Both the position numbers and the translations under genes were made by a program. From JAAYLC01 sp964636665 (lineage in GTDB: Bacteria > Bacteroidota > Bacteroidia > Flavobacteriales > Flavobacteriaceae): a DNA stretch of 41,777 nt. The stretch lies in contig CAZWVT010000012.1 of assembly GCA_964636665.1 (NCBI GenBank), forward strand, positions 1 to 41,777, read 5' to 3'. The stretch's first letter is position 1; each line of letters begins with the position of its first letter. Of this stretch, positions 1-7,722 are shown in pieces. Under the pieces are notes generated by a model. The model was given only the letters and a program-made list of their open reading frames with translations. It did no database searches and had not been told where the DNA came from.

Positions 1-828
1 AATTCGGTGATGGCAAATTTCCAAACGGATGGAGGAATGGCTTTAGGAGAAACTGCTTTGGCAGCGCCTCGTGCTATTGCCTTAGGTCATGGTGCTGTTT
101 CTACTTATGAGCACAATATTTCAATTGGAACCTACAGTCATGCGTGGGGAGAATTTGGAACTGCAGTAGGAACCGAAGCAAAGGCAGATGGTTATAATGC
201 TACCGGAATTGGTCATTTGGCAGAATCTGTCGGAAAAGAATCCCTTGCAATTGGAGGAGGAGCAAAAGCAACAGATTCCAGTGCTGTTGCAATCGGTCCT
301 TATACCTTGGCAAACTCGTATAAGTCGTTTGCATTGGGTCCTAATTCGGAAGCCTTGGCAGTAAATTCTTTTGCATTGGGAATTGGTGCAGTTGCCGATC
401 AGGAAAACACGATTATTCTTGGTGAAGTTCGAAAAGGGGATGTAGATGAAACTCCATTAATGGTCGGAATAGGAACAAAGGAACCTGTTGCGCGGTTGGA
501 CGTAAACGGACGTTTTAAATTTGGACAACGAGGAACCGTCAGCAGAAATGTTATTTCCTTTTCTTATGAAATTCCACAGGACATTTCTGTGGGAGGCAAT
601 TCAAGTCAAATTTTAACAATACCTATTCCACTTGATCAGCAACCCTATACTTTTAGAGCGACTATTGTTGCTACCATTTCAGAATTTTTTCCTGAATCGC
701 TTGATATATCGTGGACTAAATTAGAAGGAGTCTCTAACATTCGAATTAAATTTAAAAACGATGATACTGCTGCTGTTTCAATTCCTCAAGGACAGCATAT
801 TTATATTACAATTCATGAATTTGATTAA
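1..828 (+). CDS. YadA-head-like exported protein, 5' end missing
   Basis: The reading frame is open to the left edge, so the start lies outside the window and the visible part is a C-terminal fragment of about 275 residues. The first 140 visible residues are a run of imperfect repeats built on the pattern S-x-A-[IL]-G, with alternating small residues and glycines (TAVGTEAKADG, LAIGGGAKATDSSAVAIG, FALGPNSEALAVNSFALG). This is the beta-roll pattern of trimeric adhesin heads. It is followed by VGIGTKEPVARLDVNG, a linker common in Bacteroidota fibre-like and tail-fibre-like exported proteins. The last 100 residues look like a beta-rich domain that I do not recognise. No trimeric autotransporter anchor is visible. 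Surface location is inferred from the repeats only. Confidence 0.75.
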   Translation, partial: NSVMANFQTDGGMALGETALAAPRAIALGHGAVSTYEHNISIGTYSHAWGEFGTAVGTEAKADGYNATGIGHLAESVGKESLAIGGGAKATDSSAVAIGPYTLANSYKSFALGPNSEALAVNSFALGIGAVADQENTIILGEVRKGDVDETPLMVGIGTKEPVARLDVNGRFKFGQRGTVSRNVISFSYEIPQDISVGGNSSQILTIPIPLDQQPYTFRATIVATISEFFPESLDISWTKLEGVSNIRIKFKNDDTAAVSIPQGQHIYITIHEFD

Positions 829-908
829 TTATTTCAGATTCGTAAATTAATTTCTGTAAGAAAAGTGATATTTTTATGCATCATTGATACCTTCTAAATG
901 TTAGTATA

Positions 909-1466
909 ATGAAACATAAAATATCAGCATCTGAAACAGCGAATTTGTTAGCGACTTTAAAAAAGCGTTTCGAAGAAAATAAACCTAGACACGCACATCT
1001 TAAATGGGAAGAAGTGGAAAAGCGATTAGTCGGCAACACTGATAAATTATGGTCGTTACTTCAAATGGAAGAAACGGGAGGAGCACCTGATGTTGTCACT
1101 TTCTCAAATTCAGCCGAAAAGATTTTTTTCATAGATTGTTCAAAAGAAAGTCCAAAAGGCAGGCGGAGTTTATGTTACGATACGGAAGCGTTGAAATCCA
1201 GAAAAAAACACAAACCTGTTGATAGCGCTGTTAGTATGGCAGAGAAAATGAAAATCCAATTGTTGGACGAAAGACAATATGCGCAATTACAATCTGTGGA
1301 GCAAGTGGATACTAAAACATCCAGCTGGATAAAAACTCCTGACGAAGTTCGAAAATTGGGAGGTGCTTTGTTTGGAGATTTCCGGTACGGACGCGTTTTT
1401 ACTTATCATAACGGCGCGGAATCTTATTATGCGGCAAGAGGATTTCGGGGAATGATAGAAATATGA
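909..1466 (+). CDS. DUF4256 family protein
   Basis: This 185-residue soluble protein shows the conserved core I associate with DUF4256: TSSWIKTPDEVRKLGGALFG near residue 137, followed by YHNGAESYYAARGFRG at the C-terminus. The middle contains FIDCSKESPKGRRSLCYD, which is also typical. The family has no established function. There is no signal peptide or membrane segment, so it is probably cytoplasmic. The ATG at 909 gives a normal N-terminus. The gene stands alone, 80 bp after the adhesin-like gene and converging on ssb. Confidence 0.8.
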   Translation: MKHKISASETANLLATLKKRFEENKPRHAHLKWEEVEKRLVGNTDKLWSLLQMEETGGAPDVVTFSNSAEKIFFIDCSKESPKGRRSLCYDTEALKSRKKHKPVDSAVSMAEKMKIQLLDERQYAQLQSVEQVDTKTSSWIKTPDEVRKLGGALFGDFRYGRVFTYHNGAESYYAARGFRGMIEI

Positions 1467-1498
1467 GCCTTGCAGCCCGAATGTGATTTTAAACTAAA

Positions 1499-1529
1499 AA
1501 CCCCTTAAATTTCATATATTCAAGGGGTT
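1499..1529 (-). terminator. Rho-independent terminator of ssb
   Basis: An 8-bp stem AACCCCTT / AAGGGGTT encloses a 15-nt loop. Read on the minus strand it is followed by TTTTTAG (1494-1500 region), and it lies about 60 nt past the ssb stop. On the plus strand no T-run follows, so it would serve the DUF4256 gene only weakly. Confidence 0.65.
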
Positions 1530-1589
1530 CTGAATATTCGGAATATGAGCGCAGCGAGCTATAAAAATGGCTAAGCGGTATTTCCAAAA

Positions 1590-1922
1590 CTACTTACTGA
1601 ACATGAGTAGTTCCTGACAGTAGATTTCCGTGATGTACCTTTTATTTCCATCTTTGTCTTCCCACGATCTGTTTGTAAGTTTGCCTTCAACAGCGATTTC
1701 CTGACCTTTGTGGATGTAATCTTCCACAACTTTAACCAGACCGCCGTTCACAACAATATTGTGCCAATAGGTGCGTTCCACCTTTATGCCGTCTTTGTCT
1801 TTATAGCTGTCATCGGTAGCTAAAGAAAATTTGGCGATTTTGCCTCCGTTTGGAAACGTTACGATTTCGGGCTCTTGTCCCAATCTTCCAATCAACTGTA
1901 CTTTGTTTCTAAGTGCATTCAT
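1590..1922 (-). CDS. ssb: Short single-stranded DNA-binding protein without acidic tail
   Basis: This is an OB-fold protein of the SSB family, 110 residues long. It opens with NKVQLIGRLGQEPEIV, followed by GGKIAKFSLATDD, TYWHNIVVNG and KGQEIAVEGKLTNRSWEDKDGNKRY, which are the canonical strands of the ssDNA-binding fold. It ends at QELLMFSK directly after the fold. The glycine/proline-rich linker and the DDDIPF-like tip found in replicative SSBs are therefore absent. Short SSBs of this kind are common second copies in Flavobacteriia, and the replicative copy is probably elsewhere in the genome. The gene is monocistronic, with a -7 element about 60 bp upstream and its own terminator. Confidence 0.93.
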   Translation of the reverse strand: MNALRNKVQLIGRLGQEPEIVTFPNGGKIAKFSLATDDSYKDKDGIKVERTYWHNIVVNGGLVKVVEDYIHKGQEIAVEGKLTNRSWEDKDGNKRYITEIYCQELLMFSK

Positions 1923-1979
1923 AATAATTAATTTTAAGGTTTAACAATTGATGCTATCAAATCATTTAATTTGACAAGA

Positions 1980-1987
1980 CAAACATA
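1980..1987 (-). promoter_or_regulatory. -7 element for ssb
   Basis: CAAACATA on the plus strand reads TATGTTTG on the minus strand, a full match to TAnnTTTG. Transcription would begin near 1973, giving a leader of about 50 nt. No clear TTTG -33 box lies at the expected spacing. Confidence 0.4.
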
Positions 1988-2020
1988 AGACGCTCATTTT
2001 CAGTTAGTCGGTAACTACGT

Positions 2021-2040
2021 GTTTACTGTCGTTTGTAAAC
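2021..2040. repeat. Inverted repeat GTTTAC-N8-GTAAAC
   Basis: A perfect 6-bp dyad with an 8-nt spacer lies about 100 bp upstream of ssb. It could be an operator for a dimeric regulator, but nothing identifies the regulator. Confidence 0.35.
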
Positions 2041-2256
2041 GTTTGAAAATGGATACAAGATTAATAATCAATTGAATAACAATAAAAATTTACTAACTTC
2101 AGAATGGGTTTATTATCATTTTTTTTCTTCAATACTTGATTTATTGTTTTTTCGGTAGTGTATTTAAAATAAGAAAAACACTCTTTTAGCGAACCATTTC
2201 CACACTGTTTTCAGATGAGAGCTAACTTAATGGTAATCTTGTGTTTACGTAATAGG

Positions 2257-2300
2257 TATAGCGTATGTATAACGTATGCATAACATATATATGGCGTATT
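2257..2300. repeat. Four contiguous 11-bp imperfect direct repeats
   Basis: The units are TATAGCGTATG, TATAACGTATG, CATAACATATA and TATGGCGTATT, with no gaps between them. The consensus is TATAACGTATG. An 11-bp period places each unit on about the same face of the helix. The block ends 130 bp before the secreted-protein gene at 2431. Confidence 0.6.
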
Positions 2301-2430
2301 TCATTCAATGATACTGTATAATCACTTAATGTCAAAAAGGATTTAGATTGCATTACGAGAATTTATACTTGGTTAATTGTTATTTTAGTGAATGGAAACA
2401 ATTGCCTATTGATTTTAAAAAATAAAAAAA

Positions 2431-3099
2431 ATGAAAAATCTGTTATTTACCCTGCTGATAATGTCATCGACCGTTTTGTTCTCGCAAAATGAGAATGACA
2501 CCTTAGACAATATGATCGATGATATGTGTGCCGACTTTAAATTAAACGAAAATTTAAAAGACGATATTCGTTTTGAAATTCTGAATCAAAAATTTATTTA
2601 TGAATATTTGAGTCGGTTCCCGGAAGCAGAACAAGAAGAAAAAATAAATGAACTCTTCTACAGGTTTCAAAGACGGTGTGAGCATTACAGAGCATATTTA
2701 ATGGACGGATTGCCTGTTGAAAATGAAAATTGGGAACGTCTTTACGAAAGACCGGAAGTGACGATAACCGATGAAGAAATCGATTTTTTTAAAGAACACA
2801 CCTCATTTTATTATTTGGAATACAGCGGCGAAAGAACAGAAGTGGAAACAAATAAAAAATACTGGATAGATACTTATGCTGACGGAACCTATTCAAAATC
2901 ACACTACAGTTGGATTGACAAAACAAGATTTGAGCTGAAATTTATCGAAAGCAACAATGCCGGAAGACAAAATTACAACAGAGAAGGAGATAGATATAGT
3001 TACCAAGTAATAGCCAAAGAAGCCGATTTTTATTGGCTGCTCGTCGAAATTCCCGGACAATCGGAAATTTTGAAATTTAAATTATTCGTAAAAAAATAA
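2431..3099 (+). CDS. Secreted protein of unknown function
   Basis: I do not recognise this 222-residue protein. It begins with a clear signal peptide (MKNLLFTLLIMSSTVLFSQ) that probably ends at Ser/Gln 18-19. The mature part is acidic and rich in Glu, Asp and aromatic residues. Residues 20-110 look helical (repeated E/D/R/F pattern, two cysteines at about 33 and 87). The C-terminal half (WIDTYADGTYSKSHYSWIDKTRFELKFIES and onward) has the alternating pattern of a beta-barrel or lipocalin-like fold. It could act in the periplasm or be exported. It stands alone after a long gap with direct repeats. Confidence 0.7.
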   Translation: MKNLLFTLLIMSSTVLFSQNENDTLDNMIDDMCADFKLNENLKDDIRFEILNQKFIYEYLSRFPEAEQEEKINELFYRFQRRCEHYRAYLMDGLPVENENWERLYERPEVTITDEEIDFFKEHTSFYYLEYSGERTEVETNKKYWIDTYADGTYSKSHYSWIDKTRFELKFIESNNAGRQNYNREGDRYSYQVIAKEADFYWLLVEIPGQSEILKFKLFVKK

Positions 3100-3241
3100 G
3101 CAAAGGCAAAATAATCTTATGATTGAAATAAAAAAGGAAATCTTTAAATTAATCCTAAATATCAGTGGCAAATGACAAACTGAAAGCAGATTTTTATATC
3201 TTTTCTCATTGATTTAAATAGAGTTTCACAGCAACAGTTTT

Positions 3242-4504
3242 ATGAATTATGACGATTTAATCACCCTTGGAATTTCTTTCGGATTGGGACTTTTGGTCGG
3301 TTTACAACGTGAAAAAACCAATCACGAAACTGCAGGAGTACGTACTTTTACGCTTATCGCCATTCTGGGAACAATGGCGGGATTTCTCTCTCGTGCTTTT
3401 GAAAATCAGTTTATTCTTCCTGTTTTTATTCTCGCTATTGCTGCTTTTTTAATCACTGCCAATAAAATTATTGCTTCTCGCGACGACAATCCCACGGCCG
3501 GACAAACCACGGAAATGGCTGTGTTGCTGATGTTTGCCATCGGTGCGTATTTGGTCATAGGCGACCAAATAATAGGAGTGATTGTGGGCGGAACTTTGGC
3601 GATTGTGCTTTACGTCAAAGATGTGCTTCATCGGATGATAGAACGTTTAAAGTCGAAGGATTTTGAAGCGATTATGACATTTGTCGGGGTTTCATTGGTG
3701 ATCCTCCCCATTTTGCCAAACGAAACTTACGGTCCTTATGAGGTGCTGAATCCACGTCAAATCTGGTTGATGGTCACGCTCATTGTCGGCATCAGTATTC
3801 TGGGATATTTTGTTTATAAATGGGTCGGCAAACAAGCAGGAATGATTTCCAACGGAATATTTGGAGGCATTATCAGCAGTACGGCAACGGTAATAAGTTA
3901 CGCCCGAACAGCCGCTCAAAATAAGGGATTTGCCAAAATATCATCATTTGTAATTTATGTATCGGTAACCGTTTCTATCATTCGGGTAATCATTGAAATT
4001 GCCATCGTCACGCCCGAAAAATTGCCAAAACTCATTTTGCCGTTCGTAGTATTGTTTGTCTTTATGTCGATTACTTCCTTATTTTACTTCTATTTCATTT
4101 CCAAAGAAGCAAGTGAAAATGAAGTGCCGGAACCTAAAAATCCGGCGCAGCTAAAAAGTTCGTTGGTTTTTGGAATTTTATACGCCGTAATTCTCTTGGC
4201 TGTGGCCTTTGTTGAAGACACTTTCGGAGATGAAGGACTTTATCTATTGTCGATTATCGGAGGATTGGCAAAAAAAGATGCCATTACGCTTTCTTTGGCG
4301 CAATCCATAAAATCAGGAATGGCAACAGAGTTGGGTTGGCGGTTGATAATGACGGGAGTGCTTTCCAATTTTGCCTTTAAAATCGTATTGGCATATATGA
4401 TGGGAAGCCGAAAATTGGCAAACTTGGTGGCAGTTACTTTTTCGGTAGCTATTGTTGTAGGATTGTTGTTGATGTGGTTATGGCCTGAAAATTGGCATTT
4501 TTAA
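3242..4504 (+). CDS. MgtC/SapB-DUF4010 family membrane protein
   Basis: This 420-residue integral membrane protein has an N-terminal MgtC/SapB-like domain (about residues 5-140) with the signature GLLVGLQREK followed by AGVRTFTLIAILG. A C-terminal DUF4010 domain (about 185-415) has many hydrophobic helices and ends with LANLVAVTFSVAIVVGLLLMWLW. About a dozen membrane segments can be picked out by eye. MgtC proteins are linked to magnesium stress and ATP synthase regulation, but the role of the MgtC-DUF4010 combination is not established. The start at ATG 3242 matches the family N-terminus. The stop lies 3 bp from the convergent kinase gene. Confidence 0.85.
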   Translation: MNYDDLITLGISFGLGLLVGLQREKTNHETAGVRTFTLIAILGTMAGFLSRAFENQFILPVFILAIAAFLITANKIIASRDDNPTAGQTTEMAVLLMFAIGAYLVIGDQIIGVIVGGTLAIVLYVKDVLHRMIERLKSKDFEAIMTFVGVSLVILPILPNETYGPYEVLNPRQIWLMVTLIVGISILGYFVYKWVGKQAGMISNGIFGGIISSTATVISYARTAAQNKGFAKISSFVIYVSVTVSIIRVIIEIAIVTPEKLPKLILPFVVLFVFMSITSLFYFYFISKEASENEVPEPKNPAQLKSSLVFGILYAVILLAVAFVEDTFGDEGLYLLSIIGGLAKKDAITLSLAQSIKSGMATELGWRLIMTGVLSNFAFKIVLAYMMGSRKLANLVAVTFSVAIVVGLLLMWLWPENWHF

Positions 4505-4507
4505 AAA

Positions 4508-5125
4508 TTACCCAAAAAGCCCATGCAATTCTGCATCAACACGATTGATGACTTCTCCCAAATGTTCGGGATTGTTTACAAAGTCTATCGTGTCCACATC
4601 CACAATTAACAGTTTCCCTTTGTCGTATTCCTGTATCCAAGCCTCATAACGCTCGTTTAATTTGCTTAAATAATCAATGCTGATGGAAGCTTCGTATTCG
4701 CGACCGCGTTGGTATATTTGTTTGACAAGATTTGGAACCGTACTGCGCAGGTAAATCAATAAATCGGGCGATTCGGTGACCTTTTCCATCAATTCAAACA
4801 ACGAACTGTAATTCTGGAAATCGCGATTGGACATCAGTCCCATAGCGTGCAAATTCGGAGCGAAAATATAAGCATCTTCGTAAATAGTCCGATCTTGAAT
4901 GATGTTTTTATTCTTTTCCCGTATTTCGATGATTTGACGAAAACGGCTGTTCAAAAAATATATTTGAAGATTAAAAGACCAACGTTCCATCTGATTGTAA
5001 AAATCATCTAAATACGGATTGTCATCCACATCTTCATAATGCGGTTCCCATTTGTAATGTTTTGAAAGCAATCCTGTAAGCGTGGTTTTTCCCGAACCGA
5101 TATTTCCGGCAATAGCAACGTGCAT
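4508..5125 (-). CDS. Deoxynucleoside kinase (dCK/dGK type)
   Basis: A 205-residue P-loop kinase that phosphorylates deoxynucleosides for dNTP salvage. The Walker A motif is GNIGSGKTT (residues 7-15). E31 and the following DDNPYL region fit the base-binding part, and QDRTIYED (77-84) is the DRS-like catalytic motif. RGREYEASI near residue 140 fits the arginine-rich lid. The length and motifs match the bacterial dNK family. Substrate preference (dA, dG or dC) cannot be read from the sequence. It lies 2 bp downstream of a secreted-protein gene on the same strand, so the two are probably cotranscribed. Confidence 0.9.
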   Translation of the reverse strand: MHVAIAGNIGSGKTTLTGLLSKHYKWEPHYEDVDDNPYLDDFYNQMERWSFNLQIYFLNSRFRQIIEIREKNKNIIQDRTIYEDAYIFAPNLHAMGLMSNRDFQNYSSLFELMEKVTESPDLLIYLRSTVPNLVKQIYQRGREYEASISIDYLSKLNERYEAWIQEYDKGKLLIVDVDTIDFVNNPEHLGEVINRVDAELHGLFG

Positions 5126-5127
5126 GA

Positions 5128-5928
5128 TTAATTTTTATTAGGAAGTGTAAGTTTAAACGTATGTAATTGTTTTCCGTCGTAAATATAAAGCAATTCTTCG
5201 GACAGATAGAAATCTTTAATGTTCAACTGCGGCATTTGCAAGGGAATTGCCTCAGAAGGTGTTTTTGTTTTGTGTAAGGCGAAATCTACAATAAGATAAA
5301 GAGAATCGGATTTGCGTAAAATGATATTTGCATTTTCTTGTTTTACAGCATCGTAATCTGCAACTTCAATTTCATTTAAAAAACTGCCGTAAACATTATA
5401 TGCCCTTAATTTATGAGGAGTTAGAACATAGCAATAATTAAAATTGCTCACCAAGGAAAGCAGCTGCCCCGAAATCGGTTGGGAAACGGTATTCTTTGAA
5501 CGCATCGTATAGTTGTAAAGTTCCAGTTGTTGGGTGTCTAAATTAAATATCCACAAACTGTTGTTCCCGGCGGTAGTTGCAGCTCCAATATTTATAAATG
5601 GCGAAGTCATATTAAAATTTATGCGCTGAATCTCATTCAATTTATTGTCCAATAAAACCACCGTATTTGTATCCTGAAAGAAAACCACAATTTTTAGCGG
5701 ATTGATAATATCTACAGAAGTGATGCGCCCCAATTGCAAATCGTTAAACACAAAATTTCCATCAACGCCTTGTTTGTGGAGCATCCGATTTTTTAGAAAA
5801 TAAACGTGCCCGTATTGATCGATGCCGATAAAACGATCCGCATTTAAAGCATGGGTTTTCGTCAAAACCAATTCTTGACCGCAAAGTGCTGTTGTGAATA
5901 AAAAAAAGAATAAATAAGCGAATTTCAT
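5128..5928 (-). CDS. Secreted beta-propeller-like protein, unknown function
   Basis: This 266-residue protein starts with a signal peptide (MKFAYLFFFLFTTALCGQ). The mature part has about six repeats of short beta-strands with aromatic and DN turns (FIGIDQYGHVYFLKNRML, VDIINPLKIVVFFQD, LWIFNLDTQQLELYNY, YIYDGKQLHTFKL), consistent with a small WD/NHL-like propeller. I do not recognise a named family. It is the first gene of a two-gene unit with the deoxynucleoside kinase. In my experience of Flavobacteriia this pairing recurs, but a functional link is unknown. Confidence 0.7.
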   Translation of the reverse strand: MKFAYLFFFLFTTALCGQELVLTKTHALNADRFIGIDQYGHVYFLKNRMLHKQGVDGNFVFNDLQLGRITSVDIINPLKIVVFFQDTNTVVLLDNKLNEIQRINFNMTSPFINIGAATTAGNNSLWIFNLDTQQLELYNYTMRSKNTVSQPISGQLLSLVSNFNYCYVLTPHKLRAYNVYGSFLNEIEVADYDAVKQENANIILRKSDSLYLIVDFALHKTKTPSEAIPLQMPQLNIKDFYLSEELLYIYDGKQLHTFKLTLPNKN

Positions 5929-6096
5929 TTTTAAATGATTCCGTTTCTGAGCGAAGGTACGAGAATCGGCAGTAAAACGCTTTTCTTTTTGTGAAAATAA
6001 AATTAAAGAGAATTTTTTTGACCTAATATTAGATTTGAATCTATTTTTTTAGGAATAATTCAACAGGCTTTTATCGAAGTTTGCTGTGTTAATTTT

Positions 6097-6104
6097 TACT
6101 TTTG
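6097..6104 (+). promoter_or_regulatory. -7 element for the beta-helix protein gene
   Basis: TACTTTTG is a full match to TAnnTTTG. It lies 25 bp before the ATG at 6129 and supports that start over the TTG at 6102. No -33 box with good spacing is visible. Confidence 0.45.
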
Positions 6105-6128
6105 TATTACATCAATAAAAAAAACATT

Positions 6129-7592
6129 ATGAAAAAGATTTACACATTACTTACATTGCTCTTAATGAGTAACTTGGCGTTGGCGCAATACACATCGCCG
6201 GGAACGGGAACAACCTTGAGCTTGACAGATATTTCTATGGCAAGTCCTACTACAATCACGGTTAATCAAGATGATTTCACAATTCATGAAAACATTACCA
6301 TAGCAGTATCTGATACGCTTTTAATAAATACAGATATTCAAGTACTGATGGAAGAAGATATTTTGTTTACGATTGAAGGAATCTTTATTGTCGATTCTCA
6401 AAATGTGATTTTCACTGCTTTGGATGAAACACTTCCATACAGCGGATTCCGTTTTGAAGAAGGTTCCGATATTACAATCCGCAATTCGGTTTTTGAATAC
6501 GGAGGCGGATTGCGGGTTCTTACCGAAGATTTTTTGTTGGAAGATAGCGTTTTTGAAAATATTGTGGGCGGAGGAGCTACCACGAGTGCAGTAATCCAAC
6601 TTTCTCGCGGGATTCCTGTAATTCAGCACAACGTTTTTATGAACAATCAAATTCCCGCAGTCGGTTCGGCAGCAAATTCAGCGGTTTCACCTTATATTTT
6701 TGACAATATTTTATTGGATAATAACTTGGAAAACTCCAATCGACCTCAAATCAATTTGGGAGCTACGCGTACTGATGTCCCCACAATAATTAAGCAAAAC
6801 ATCATTCTTGGGAGTACTGCTACTGATATGGCAGGTGGAATAGCTGTTGCCAATTTAGTCGGAGGCGCATTACACACTGAGATTTCTGATAATGTAATTG
6901 CTGAAAATCGATATGGAATTACAATTATCGGTCCTTCGGATGATGCAAAGATATTTGACAATATTATTGAGGCAAACAACACACAAAATTTACCAATGCA
7001 AGGCGGAAGCGGAATTTCTCTAAGCTCCGGCGCAGGAGGAAATCCGGTGCAGGTTTACGGAAACGAATTCAGAGAAAACTTATGGGGAATTACCGTAATT
7101 AACTCATTGATTAATTTGGGAGACAACAACGGAAATCCCGGAGGAAATATTTTTGCAGACAACGGAAACAACGGAGAAGTTTACGCGCTTTATAACAATT
7201 CTTCTTTTCCGATTATGGCATTAAACAACTGTTGGATAGAAGGACAATTAAGCACAACAGATGATGTGGAAGATGTTATTTTTCACGCTTTTGACGATCC
7301 GACTTTAGGAGAAGTAACTTTTGACCCATTTATTTGCAGTCTCTTGAATACAAAAACTTTTGCAGTAGAGGATTTTTCATTTTATCCGAATCCGGTATCA
7401 GAAACCATCCATTTTAACAATGCAGCCGATTTTGAAATGATGCAAATCTATGATATGGGCGGACGTTTGGTCTTATCTCAAAACATCAATGACGGAGAAA
7501 ATTCAGTCACTATTAATTTGAATTCCGGCTTGTACGTTGTGAAATTTTCAAACAACAACGTGCGAGTAACAAAAAAACTGATAGTAGAATAA
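6129..7592 (+). CDS. T9SS-exported right-handed beta-helix protein
   Basis: This 487-residue exported protein has a signal peptide (MKKIYTLLTLLLMSNLALAQ). The middle (about residues 100-370) has repeated short turns such as DNIILDNN, DNVIAENRYGI, DNIIEANNT and GNEFRENLWGI, which form a parallel beta-helix like pectate-lyase-fold and NosD-type proteins. The last 70 residues are a type A T9SS sorting domain: FYPNPVSETIHF, then MQIYDMGGRLV, ending LYVVKFSNNNVRVTKKLIVE. The protein should cross the outer membrane by the Por secretion system and be released or anchored to the surface. No catalytic residues for a polysaccharide lyase can be assigned. The ATG at 6129 is chosen because the signal peptide begins there and a promoter lies just upstream. 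Confidence 0.85.
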   Translation: MKKIYTLLTLLLMSNLALAQYTSPGTGTTLSLTDISMASPTTITVNQDDFTIHENITIAVSDTLLINTDIQVLMEEDILFTIEGIFIVDSQNVIFTALDETLPYSGFRFEEGSDITIRNSVFEYGGGLRVLTEDFLLEDSVFENIVGGGATTSAVIQLSRGIPVIQHNVFMNNQIPAVGSAANSAVSPYIFDNILLDNNLENSNRPQINLGATRTDVPTIIKQNIILGSTATDMAGGIAVANLVGGALHTEISDNVIAENRYGITIIGPSDDAKIFDNIIEANNTQNLPMQGGSGISLSSGAGGNPVQVYGNEFRENLWGITVINSLINLGDNNGNPGGNIFADNGNNGEVYALYNNSSFPIMALNNCWIEGQLSTTDDVEDVIFHAFDDPTLGEVTFDPFICSLLNTKTFAVEDFSFYPNPVSETIHFNNAADFEMMQIYDMGGRLVLSQNINDGENSVTINLNSGLYVVKFSNNNVRVTKKLIVE

Positions 7593-7613
7593 GAATCTGT
7601 TTCTTACTGATTT

Positions 7614-7652
7614 AAAGCCTTGATTCAATCATTTTGGATGAAGGCTTTTTTA
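7614..7652 (+). terminator. Rho-independent terminator after the beta-helix protein gene
   Basis: The stem AAAGCCTT / AAGGCTTT encloses a 19-nt loop and is followed by a run of T. It lies 22 nt past the stop codon. Confidence 0.75.
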
Positions 7653-7689
7653 ATAGATTATTATCAATTATAACTCGCTCTAAAAACAG

Positions 7690-7697
7690 TAATTTTG
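7690..7697 (+). promoter_or_regulatory. -7 element for the PLP decarboxylase gene
   Basis: TAATTTTG matches TAnnTTTG and lies 25 bp before the ATG at 7723, downstream of the preceding terminator. Confidence 0.45.
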
Positions 7698-7722
7698 CAT
7701 CGCTAAAAAAGAATAAATTACA

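Larger units (their letters stand above)
1923..2430. other. 508-bp intergenic region with repeats and dyads
   Basis: No convincing reading frame is present in this AT-rich gap between the divergent ssb and secreted-protein genes. It holds the ssb -7 element (1980-1987, minus), a GTTTAC/GTAAAC dyad (2021-2040) and a block of four 11-bp direct repeats (2257-2300). The length and content suggest a regulatory region for the divergent pair. Confidence 0.6.

Noticed and set aside
6102..6129. TTG start of the beta-helix protein gene.
   Set aside because: It overlaps the -7 element. The signal peptide begins at ATG 6129.
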